A DNA stretch of 64,000 nt from assembly GCA_007922305.1 (NCBI GenBank), contig ML677341.1:67886663-67950662 (forward strand), given 5' to 3'. The notes below the pieces were generated by a model. The model saw only the letters and a program-made list of their open reading frames with translations. It did no database searches and was not told where the DNA came from. Below are positions 12,501-24,500 of this stretch, in pieces. Source of the stretch: Dermatemys mawii (Eukaryota; Chordata; Testudines; Dermatemydidae). Position numbers and translations under genes: made by a program. The first letter of the stretch is position 1. Every line of letters starts with the position of its first letter.

Positions 12501-15500
12501 CAAAATCTTCCAAGATAATAGTCCTGGCATTGCACTTTAACAGCCGTCAGTTGTTTGTGGAAAGGTGGTCTATCCTGAGCCATTCTTTCCCTTCCTTACA
12601 GCCTCATGTTGTATTAAGCCATTATAGTCCTATAACCCCTCTCCCTCCCCAATAAGCATGTCAACACAGAAGTATTCATAAAGTACGACAGAGCATCTCC
12701 AGATCAGTCAACTGATCGTATGAAAAGTGTTGATTCAAATCTGTGGACTACAGCTCTCTACCCTTGAACTGTGATATTTAAGAGCTAAGGAGAGAAAGCT
12801 TTTTGATTTTTATTGCTCACTGGAAGAAAAATCCCTACTGAATGTAGTAGCAGTTGATACCATAAATGTTCAGGTCAGCCCAAATTAGTCTCTGCAATTG
12901 GTGCTTCCTATTTGAGGATTTCCCCTCATTTGTAGCTATATCCCATTAGCAGTAGTAGTACTATTGTAGTAGAGCCTGAGGATCCCAGCAAAGAGTGGGA
13001 CCTGTTATTTTTGGCACTGTACAAACAGTCCCAGCTGTGAAGAGCTTACAACCTAAAGAGAAGATAGTCAAAAAGTTGGAGGGAATGGATGCAATATACA
13101 GGCAACTGTCCTGTTAGTTCCACAACTTTTTGTTTGTTTCTCTTATTTTAATTTTTTTTTGTCCGTTTAATTTGGTGGTGGTGGAGGAAGTGGATTAGCT
13201 GAAAAGAGAAATAAGGAAAGTAGATGGAACATTAAAAGGAGGGGGAATGATGAGGGGTATGGAGGGCAGGTGAAGTAAGACTGAAATAAAGAGCCCAGCA
13301 GAGGAGATTGGAGGAAGTGGGAGCAAACAGTCAGTCAGCAGAGGGGGAAGACTGTCCAGAAAGAGAGCTGTATAAACCATTTGGACAAGGATGACATCAG
13401 AGTCACCAGGTCCCCAGTTCAGCTTTTTTTCCCCTCTGCTATTGCTGCCTGAGTTTCTGTCTACCTTCTCCCAACAGTTTTTCCCTCCAAGCATACAAAA
13501 TGTATCTGCTTTCTGAAGAAAATTTAGATTTTTTTGGTCAAAAAATCGAGTGTCCAAAAAGCCAAAATATTTTGTCCAAAATCTGAAGTATTTTTATTCA
13601 AATATGCTGTTATGGTGCTTTGTGAGTTATAGTTTAATTGCCTTAGGTCCCCATTCTTCTCACTAGGCTCCCTAGCAGCTTCCATGATGCTCTGCAAACA
13701 CAGGCTGCTCTGCCTCCCCTCACCAAGAGGTGAGTGCAAGGCATTTCATGGGAGATGTAATCTAATATTTAGATTTCTCGCTTACTGGGAGTGGAGCAGT
13801 TAGTTCAACCCATCCAAATTATCCATATGTCAATCAAGCTTCTGGCCATGACACTGTGAGAATCACGGAACATGTTAAATAGCTGCTTCTGTGCCCTAAT
13901 TAAGAGAACAAGTTATTCCAGAGATGACTGAATGTCATCCAAACAGGAAAGAAATATACAGCTCAAAGCAACTACTTTCTGAGTCCTGAGGTTGCTGTGT
14001 TAGGTAGCTAGAGAAACTGGGGACAGCTAGTTTCAAAGGTCACTCCCTCAGGCTTATAAAAATGTTTTTCAGAAGAGACAAAAGCCCATCTTGACAAACT
14101 ATAGGGAACCACCTCGTTGCTGCAACAGACACATTGTAAGCAGCCTGCCACCCAAAACTGACAGATGGGCAGAAGATTCTTTCTTGTTTACCCAAGTTGC
14201 CAAACAAATACAAACCAGTTATCTCCCCATGCAGATAAGTTTCACTTTAGCCTTTGGACAGTAGTAACTGGTACAGGATGTGAGTCCACAGCAGGTGAGG
14301 AAGATTAGAGGCCCACGAGAAAGCTCCCTTTCATCAGGCCAATAACATTTTGTTACAGAATTTTTTTCTGAAGCAAGCTTAGATAGTGTAAGCTGCCATG
14401 TTATCAGCATCCTGGACTTTTCAGGGTATGCAAGGGACAGGAAGCCACAAGTATTTAAGTATTTTAAAAAATTACAGTTCTGATAAGCTCCTAAGCCATT
14501 TTAACCTTTTCTTTTGATTTAGTTTCATTATACCCAAATAATTCAATATACAGAAAGTTGATATCTGTACATCACAATTTACATGGAGATTTTTTCATAT
14601 CTGAAGTTGTCATTGGAAAAAATTACATTAAAAACATAAATAACAAACATTGATTAGAACACCAAACAGGGAATTAAGAGACTTGGGATTTATTCCTGGC
14701 TCTGCCATTGACCTGATGTCTACAACTACATAAATTCTAAGTATTAATAATTTATAACTTGATATTCTTAGAGTCCTTACAGTAAAAAGAAGGCACAAGC
14801 AGCTGCAGTTGAAAAAGCAGCTGAGAACCTAGCAGCTCTGGAATCAAACCTCCTCAAACTGACAAGACCAGGTAGATTTTTAACAAAGTATATTTTACTT
14901 TCTCTCACTACTTTTTCTTATGGTTTGCATTCAGGGATGGCGTTGCTAAATAAGTGTTTGTGCATTCTTTGGCTTTTTTTAAGAGGGAAAATGAAGGATA
15001 CAATATAACCAACCAAGTATATGATTTCTGTCGCTTCATTTAGATTGGCAGTAACATACAGCATTGTTTTCACCAAGACTTTCCTTCCTTTCAATGGCAA
15101 TATCTCATTCCCCATTAACAATCACGATTGCTGCATTCAAGCAAACACACTGCTTAAAGCGCACACACTATTTAAAAGCACTATCAGTTGCATTTGGGGC
15201 TCTCTGCTATATCCTACCTCAAGCTGTTCAGACTGGCTGTATGATTTTTTTTTCAGAGCAATCTAGTTTGAGAATGTAATGGCTTATGGCCATTCTGAAC
15301 TTAAAGTTCCTGCAGCAGTAAGTTTTAGTAAATATAATTGACCCAACCCATAAAAATACTAAATTTTGTAAGTCTAGTCTTTCAGAGTCTATTAGTAACT
15401 GCAATCACTAATTACTAGTCACATGTGACTCTTTGATCACTGTCTTTTTCGTTTGTATACCATCTAGCACAGTGGAGCCATAAAAGTGCACAAATAATTC

Positions 15501-18500
15501 ATCATAATAATAACTGAAATGTTTAGTTGCTCCTTATACTGGATCAGATAAGGAAGGATTATTTGTCCAGCTATGCCGAAAGAAGGACAGGAGACATTTG
15601 ACATGGGTTTAATCACGCCACAACTGGATTATTAGATGTCTGGTATTTCCCAGACGATAAAAGTATACAGTGCAGGTAACCCCATGTTTATTCTCTAATT
15701 ACCAGGGGGACCTCTACCAGCTCCCCTACTTTTTCCATCCAGGTTCCTCCAGCAAATCCATTGCTGGGACTTTGCCATCCACCCCCCTCATAACAGGGTT
15801 AAGATGGGCTATAAAAATGTGTGTGTGGTGGGGGGGATAACTTCCTGTTGTACCAGTCATGGGTGTTCCCAGCACCTCCCCCCCAATTTGTGTTTTTAAC
15901 AAACACCTTTTTAAGTTCTTTTCCAAGCTATTTATCCGGTCACTGTACTTCTTTCCTATGGAATACCTACACTGGACATCCGCCACAAGGAGGTGCCAGC
16001 AGTTAGCTTGGCTGCCTCCCCATGCCCACTTGGGTTCCCAGACATCTCTTATTGCCCCAGCCAAAACAAATGAGCTCCAAAGCTTTACAGGGGAACCCCA
16101 TCCTCCCTCAATAATTTGGTGTCCCTAGGATGTCCAGATTGATGAGCTTTTTATGACACCAAGGAATTTGCCACCCCACCCCCCTGTTAGCATTTGTCAT
16201 GCCTTGTCCACCAGGTAGTGCCCCATGGCTCCCTGCCAGACCCTGTGTTAATGCATGTTCGACAACACAGATCTGCATCAAGTACCCTCTTGTTCTGGGC
16301 AGTAACTGAATCACTTTACACATTCCCAAATAGTGTTTTCCAAGGTGTGCCACATCATATCCATGACTGTTGATGGGCCCCTATGGCGCACAGCAGTGGC
16401 ATCAGCTGGCCCAATAAATGCTTCTCCTTCCATGCCAACACAGGCTCGCTCTGTCACTGGACCCTGGTTGCCAAACTACAAGGCCACTAGAACGTACACC
16501 TATGTGCTTAAACCAGCCACCCGCTAATCCTGTGCCCACAGATCCACACCACCGCCTCCCTGGCCAGACTTCCAACATCTGGAATGAATTCACAACACAT
16601 TAAGGTTGACTCACCAGCCAAGGCTGCACACATGTATTGTATGCATCTGAATGCCAATGCCCAATTGCCAGAATTGCCAGTGCCCCTATACACAGCTGCA
16701 CCGCTGCTGGGCAGAACCAAGCTTCCAGCTTTTCCTATAAGATAACAGATGCTCCCCAGCCTCCTTGATCAGTTGTTGACTATCGCAAGTTTAATATTCC
16801 TGCTTGTCTCTGATGGTGTACATCACACAATTCTAAACCCTGCCCTCCATCTCCCCACTCCCCCACAGTGCCCCTACGGAACTCAGGCATTAGCTGGCTG
16901 ATCCTGAAAACACCAAAATTGCTATTAAGAATGCTGCTTTGAGCCAGGCCACCTAGAGTCCTCAGATTGTTAACTGTGAGGTACTTCAGTCTGCTCTGTG
17001 TAAAGGGGGAGGATTTAGGTGCAGAGCTGCCCCTTTTAAGCCCTTCATTCTCACAGGATGAATCAGTGACTGTGCTGACCCTTTTTGCTGCAGTTTTCCT
17101 CTTCCCTCTTCCCCAGTCAAAGCACTGTTCCCTTCATTCGGCCAGCCAGCCAAATACGCACTCACCGTGCTTAAAGGTGCTATGCGCTCATTCTCTTTCA
17201 CGTTCCCTCAATAGAAAACATATTTCAGCCTTATTTGAAGATTTTTTTCATCTGTCAATCCCCTTTTGTCCTTTTTAATTCTTGTGTTTTAAAAGGTGAA
17301 TTTAGTGATTAGTAAAAGTATCAGTCTCTTCCTCCCTCTATTTCCAGAATCTCTCTTCTTCACTTCTTTCCCTACTTTGAGAGGCTTTTTAAGTGGGAGT
17401 GTGAGAAATATACAACATACAGTTTTATTCCCCACTCTGTCAGCTGCTCTCCAGGAGAAGGCATAGGTGAGCTACAAGTTGCTGTCCAAACACTAGCTGG
17501 AAAAGCAGGGAGTTCTGTGCCCTGTCTGGTTTCCCTGTGACAAGCCTGCTGTACTCCTCAGGAGAATTATCCTCCCATCAAGGCTGTCTCAGATCTTGTA
17601 GGAGCATAGCTGCTCCTTTCTGTGTTCTTCCTAGTCATCTCTGAGCTGCTGTAACAGCAATAGATTCTTGCTTTCAAGCACATCCTATACTATACCAGGT
17701 GCAGCTGCTTATGTGTGACCTTGTCTGTACAAGCCTAACACAATTGCAGCTCCATTGTTGATAGCCAAGAAGGGAGTTCTTGTAGATAAAGTGTTACTAA
17801 TTGCCAACATTTTGTCCACTATTTTGTCTAGACTTGCTCTGAGCAGAACCAATCAACATGGTGGCTGAAATCACTGGTGGCCACCAATGCCTTGTCTGCT
17901 TTGAAGTTCCCACAGTTGCAAACCATGGTAGCAATGGTTGAAAATGCTGGGGGTGGGGGAAATATGCACCCCAGAAAGTTACTCTTTTCTGAAAGAATTA
18001 CAAACTTGTTTACATTTCACTGCCTTTTAAATTCAGCAATGGCTTGTTCAATTGAAAAACACGTGCAGTCTGCATTAAAAATGAAAATATTTAGTTTATA
18101 AGTTTGTTTGTGTGCCCAGTTTAGGTGAAGGTTAGATGAGGCTGAGAATAGGAAATGGAAATTCTGATTAAAACTCTAACTCTGGTTTCATTATTGGTGG
18201 TTCCGTATTAGTTCCAAATCTGACCTTCTCATACTCCCTTGCACGTTGGCAATGAAAATATCTCTGATAAATGGAAAAAGAAAGTGCAGCAATCCAATTA
18301 AATATGTAGCTCAGCTAGGTCCTGATCCCGCCACTTGTTCTACAGAGATGGACACTTGTTCTCAGGCAGAACAAGTTGTAGGATGGGGGCCTTAATGAGG
18401 TATGCACGTTAAATTCAAATTAAATAAGTCATTTAATAAAATACTGTATCGTGTTAAAGACGACTGCATTTTGATCAACAATTTGATGTGCAGTACTTGA

Positions 18501-21500
18501 TAGCCAAAGTGCTACTAAAGTGTGGTGCTTGGTTATGCAAGTATATCTTCAACATTTAAATCAGTGCTTCTATATCCTGGGAAATGTCCCAGAATTTGGG
18601 AATTTTTAACAACATGTGCCCTGCAGTTACCCAATTTGCTCTGCAATTTCCCAAGGTGAAACATTTTACTCAAAAATTCCCAGATGTTGGGAAATTTCCC
18701 AGGATATAAAAGCACTAGCTAGCACTAAAAATTTCCTAATTCTGGTAAAAAATTCCTAGAGTCTGGGAATTTTTTGCCAGATTTGGGAAATTTTTAGTGT
18801 TAGGCTGGGAAAAGTTGGCATCACGATATAGAAGCACTGATTTAAATGAATAAACACAAAATCTAAATCAGAAAAGTTCAAGATAAAAGAACCTTTACAA
18901 ATCTTTGGTTAGGAAACAGGATATTCAGAATAAAAGACATAATACAAAGCAATAGACAAGTCTCCCATTGACTGCATGATAACAAATGCTAGATGCCCAG
19001 CTAACAGCTATTCAAATGAATACAATTAGGTCATCTAGCACAATGTGCTCTATGCTAGATCATATTATTAACAAATATGGTAACAAAAACCACTCTGAGG
19101 GAAATTCTTGTAAGTGGATCTATATTGTGAAGCATCCCTTTGATGACAATCTAAGAGGGAAACTGGGAAAAGAACTGAATGTGCTTGTTTCACTAGAAAT
19201 TTGGGAAACCATTTCTGCCTTCACACAAAGAACAATTCAGGCTCTCCCTCTCTTGAAGATTTTCTCACATTAAAATTTTAAGCAGATGCTATTGGACCCC
19301 AAAATGCTTATTCAAAGCTGATCTTGTCAAACACACCAAAGGGAAGTGGGGATGAGAGAGCCAGTTTCTCCTATGCCTCTTTCTAAAAGTGCATCATATA
19401 TTACTGACACAGTCTATTTAAAGCACTTTCATTAGTGCTGGGTATTAACTCTCCATGTACACTCAGCTTGTGTGTGTTGATAGTATTAGAGTTAGAACTC
19501 ATAATCAACATAAAAAAATTCATAGACTATCAGGGTTGGAAGGGACCTTAGGAGGTCGTCTAGTCCAACCCCCTGCTCAAAGCAGGACCAACCCCAGCTA
19601 AATCATCCCAGCCAGGACTTTGTCAAGCTTGACCTTAAAAACCTCTAAGGAAGGCGATTCCACCACCTCCCTAGGTAACCCATTCCAATGCTTCATCGCC
19701 CTCCTAGTGAAAATGTTTTTTCTAATATCCAACCTAAACCTCCCCCACTGCAACTTGAGACCATTACTCCCTGTTCTGTCATCTGGTACCACTGAGAACA
19801 GCCTAGATCAGGGGTCTCAAACACAAATGACCATGAGGGCCGCATGAGGACTCGTTCATTGGCCCGAGGGCCGCATCACCGACATGCCCCCCTTGTAACC
19901 CTGCCCCCGCCCAAACCCCACCCCTTCCATGAGGTCCCACCCCTGCCCCACCTCCTCCTCTGAGCGCACGGCTTTCCGCTCCTCCCCCCTCCCTCCTGGA
20001 AAGTTCTAAGCACCTGGAGGTAGGCAGGGAGGAGGCGGGGGGCGCAGGGAGCTTGGCAGCTGCAGGAAATTAAGTGCGGGGAGAGAAGGGGCATGGGGAG
20101 CTTGGCTGGCCACAGAAAATAACCCTGTGGGTCACGTGTTTGAGACCCCTTCCTTAGGTGAACTACTCCACCACCTACCAAATCTGAGCCTCATACTCAG
20201 CCTCAGTGTTACACATATGACGATACAAAAGTATAGTAAAAAATATTTTTCATGGTGCATCAAGTCGTAGTGCTGATGCAAGTTATACTCCTTGGGAACA
20301 GCAATCGTTTGCTGACAAATAAGGCATTGAATTTTATTTTTTACCTCTGTGAAAAAATATAAATTCTCCCATTTGTCTTGGAAAACTCTCTTTTCTTCCA
20401 TGAATGTTCTTTTTTTTGATGAAGTCATTTCCAAGCAGTTTTAATAAAATATATTGACTTAATAATGCACCTCACTCGAAGGACCAAACAGGAACTTAGA
20501 TTTACTTCTGTTAAAGCACCCTTCTGGACTGGGCTGCACTCACACTCCACTCTTGCTCCGCCTCTTTCAACCCCTTCTCTGTCCCCTTCAAACCCCTTCC
20601 ACAAAGTTCCCACCACAACTCTGCCCCTTCTCCTCCCCTAGTTCAACCCCTTCATCAAAGTTCTCACCCTAACTCCGTCCCCTCCCCGACCCTAGTCCAA
20701 CCCTTTCCCCAAATCCCCTCCCCTTTCTCCCTCTCCTCCCTGTGCACGAGGCTTCCTACTCCTGGCCCCTCCCTCCCAGAAACCGCTAAGCCGCCAGAGA
20801 ACTGCCTGGCGGGAAGCAGCGTGCGGGTGAGAAGCACGTGGTGGACTGGGGGAGGGAGTCTGCGGGGGGGCTGCGGGGAACTTGGCAAGGGAGTGGGAGG
20901 GGGTCAGGGTGAGCATCGCGGGCCACAGGGAAGGGCCTGGTGGGCCACATGTTTGAGACCCCTGGTCTAGATCCATCCTCTTTGGAACCCCCTTTCAAAA
21001 TGGTAGTTGAAGCAGCCATCAATTCTCCCCTCATTCTTCTCTTCTGCAGACTAAACAATCCCAGTTCCCTCAGCCTCTCCCCATAAGTCATGTGCTCCAG
21101 CCCCCTAATCATTTTTGTTGCCCTCCACTGGACTCTTTCCAATTTTTCCACATCCTTCTTGTAGTTTGGGGCCCATAACTAGACACAGTACTCCAGATGA
21201 GGCCTCTCCAATGTTGAAGAGAGGGCAACAATCACGTCCTTTGATCTGCTGGTAATGCCCCTACTTATACAACCCAATATGCAGTTAGCCTTCTGGGCAA
21301 CAAGGGCACAGTGTTGACACATATCCAGCTTCTCGTCCACTGTAACCTCTAGGTTCTTTTCTGCAGAACTGCTGACTAGCATTAGGTCCCTAGTCTGTAA
21401 GAGTGCATAGGATTCTTCCATCCTAAGTGCAGGACTCTGCACTTGTCCTTGTTGAACCTCATCACATTTCTTTTCGCTCAATCCTTTAATTTGTATAGGT

Positions 21501-24500
21501 CCCTCTGTATCCTATCCCTACCCTCTAGTGTATCTGACACTTCACCTAGTTTAGTGTCATCCGCAAACTTGCTGAGGGTGCAGTCCACGCCATCCTCCAG
21601 ATCATTAATAAAGATATTGAACAAAACTGATCCCAGGACCAGCCCTTGGGGCACTCCACTTGATACCAGCTGTCAACTAGACATGTGACTGTTGATCGCT
21701 ACCCGTTGAGCCTGACACTCCAGCCAGTTTTCTATCCACCTTATAGTCCATTCATCCAGCCCATACTTGCTGGCAAGAATACTGGCAAGAATACTGTGGG
21801 AGATCATTTCAAAAGGTTTGCCAAAGTCAAGGAATAAATTGTTGCATGCTCTTTTCTAATGTCTAAAAGGATCTTTTCCAGATGATGAAAATAGATGCTG
21901 CATTCTCCTCAGCTGGCTTAAAGAGCTAGATACCACAGCACTGAGTGAGAAATTAACTTGAACTAAGAGGAGCAATGAGAAAAGATACAATCTCTGATCA
22001 TGTATGAAAGATACAATCTCTGATCATGTATGAAAGACATAATTATGGCATCTAGGTCTTATGCCAGTTCTTTCCCCACATTCCTATCTCTGTTTTATTT
22101 CATTTTTATCCTCTTTATTTCTAGGAAAGAGGTTGCCTTGTAGATCCTTTCTGGATTTAGGTACATAATATATTCATGTAGACTACAGTACAAATATGTG
22201 TACTTCAAGAAGACAGAAAGTAGTCTATAGCTATTGGCAAGATGTGTCTGAAAAATTGCACTCGGTCTTACTATATAGCTATCTGCTTGTATTTGTGTGT
22301 GGAAAATACAGATAGTTTTAAAAAAAGAAAAGCAAAAATCTTCATTAGTGCAATATGTAAAGAAAGTAAACTGAAATACAGGCATGTCGCGTCTTATGCT
22401 GATTCAACTTACGCGATTTCCACTTTACCCGGTCCGCAAAAACAAAAAAAGAAAGGAGAAATTTTTTTAAAAAAAAAACTTCCTGCAGGGGGCGCAGTTT
22501 CACCTCCCATTGAAGTCAATGGGTTTTGGCTATACGCGGTTTCCGCTTTATGCGGTAACCGCAGAACAGAACCCTCACTCAAGACGTGACATGCCTGTAT
22601 AGCTTTGAATTATTGACTTGGGTATCTTAAATCAGCTAAGTGTAAAATAAATAGATTTGAAAAGTAAAGACTTTACCTGAATCATGCTATTATAACAGCA
22701 AATTGCATAGCATAATCATTATGATAGATAATGTATATAGGAGAGGAAGGATGGTCCAGTGGTGGAGCACTGGCCAGAGACTTGGGAGACCCATGTTCAG
22801 TTCTTTTCTCTGCCACAGATTTACTGTGTGACCTTGATCGAGTCACTTAGTCTTGTTGTGGCCTCAGTTCATCATTGATAAAGTGGGAATTATAGCATTG
22901 CTCTGTCTCACAAAAGTATTGTGAAGATAAATATATTAAAGATTGTGAGGTGCTCAGAGGTATTGCAGTGGTGGCTATATAAGCACCTAAAATAGGCATT
23001 GTTGCTCATTTGGCCTGAGACATTAGCCCCATTAGGGCTCCTCCCATTTCCTCCTCCTGTTCCATTAGGAGGAAAAACTGATGATACAAGCCAGGTATAT
23101 TCTTTGATGTATAATTCTGCTTTTCTGAACTCAACGGAAACAACAGCAGACAGTTTCATTTCTGAAAAATCCCCCAGGGTGCCTCTCCAAGAAGGTCTGT
23201 CTTTCTGCCTCCCTTCAGGGTTCTGCTCACAGCTGCTTCTCCGGTTTTCTGTGGACTTTCTGCTCTAACACACACCCAGAGACTGCAAACACAAAGCCTT
23301 AGCCCTCGATTCTTCAATCCACAAACTCCTCAGCCCATATTCTCAATCCTGATTTGGTCTTGTCTGAGGTCTGGTGTTGCTCACCTGGAATTGCTTTTGT
23401 CTAAAATGTTATTATGATAAGGTGGGAGAACCCCATCAAGTGCAGGATGAGTTCATCCTGTCCTCTGAGTTGCCCTCTGCCTCTGGACAGTGAATCCTAG
23501 GGGTCAAAGTCAATAGAGTTGCCCTGATCCGCAGGGCTATAAGGCCTTGTGACCAAAGTCTATATAATTACCCTAATCCGCAGGATAGTAGGGCCTCATG
23601 CTGATTCAGTGAGGTATCTCTTCTCTGCAGGGTAACGAGGCGTAAGAGCTGTAGTCCATAAAATTACCCTGGTTCACAAGGCAGTAAGATCTAGTGGCCA
23701 GTCTCACTAGAACTACTCAAGGCTCACAGGGCAGTGAGGCCTTGCAGCCAGAGTTAATAGAGATACCCTGGGTTCATAGGGCAGTGAGGCCTAATGACTA
23801 AAGTCACAGAGATACCCTGGGTTCACCTCCAGGTAGGGCTGTGTGGTCTATTGGCCAATTGGGGTGTGTGGGCCGCCAGCCACCAGTGAGTGGCAGCCAG
23901 GCTAGGGGACCCAGACCCTCCCTGCTCCAATGGATCCCAGCCCAGGGCTATGTCAGTGGCGAGTGTGTCCACCACTGTGTCAGCAGGGATTCATCCGCAA
24001 CACGCTGACCATCATTGGGACAGTGGCTAGTCCCCCCTCGGCTACTTCCTACCATACTTGTGGTGGTGGTTTGTGCATCTTCAGGGTCTTTGGGTTCCTC
24101 AGCTGATGCAACTCCCTGTAGCATCCACAGGTAGCTGAGCGTCTGCTTGGTTTCAGCATCTCTGGCTTATGCGGTCAGGGGCTCCAGTTGTTCCTGGGTA
24201 GGAGCCAGAAGGAGCATCCTTCCTCTTCAGTAGTCAGCCGAGAATGAGCTAGCTGTGCTGCTCCTTGTTATACTGGTGCTGCACCTGGAGCATGCCCAGT
24301 AGAGACGTGACCTCCATCCGCAGTGGGAGTTAATCCTTCCCTGTCCAGTGCGGGGTAATTTCAGCCCATCACAGTTATATAGAAGAGTTACAGTTGTTTG
24401 CCTTTGTGAACAAATATGGGGTAAGTCTCATATTCAAGAAATGTGACCAATATTGATCATTCAAAGGCATTGCCTTCAAAATATTTAGTCTGTTTCATCT

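Larger units (their letters stand above)
19513..21845 (-). mobile_element. CR1 LINE, 5'-truncated, split by a hAT
   Basis: This is a CR1 retrotransposon 3' part on the minus strand. The left end at 19513 is the CR1 3' tail (reverse complement of GGGACCTTAGGAGGTCGTC). Minus-strand frames encode the end of the reverse transcriptase [23 protein letters not shown] (near 21250), [20 protein letters not shown] (near 21060) and [20 protein letters not shown] (near 19680). Frameshifts and stops make it inactive. The hAT at 19809-20964 interrupts it. Confidence 0.93.

Noticed and set aside
15690..17300. Cluster of chance open frames on both strands
   Set aside because: None has a domain pattern, splice context or repeat ends; frames overlap on both strands as expected by composition.
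22742..22815. Possible tRNA gene
   Set aside because: Only diverged A and B box motifs are present, no cloverleaf can be drawn, and a CORE-SINE body follows.
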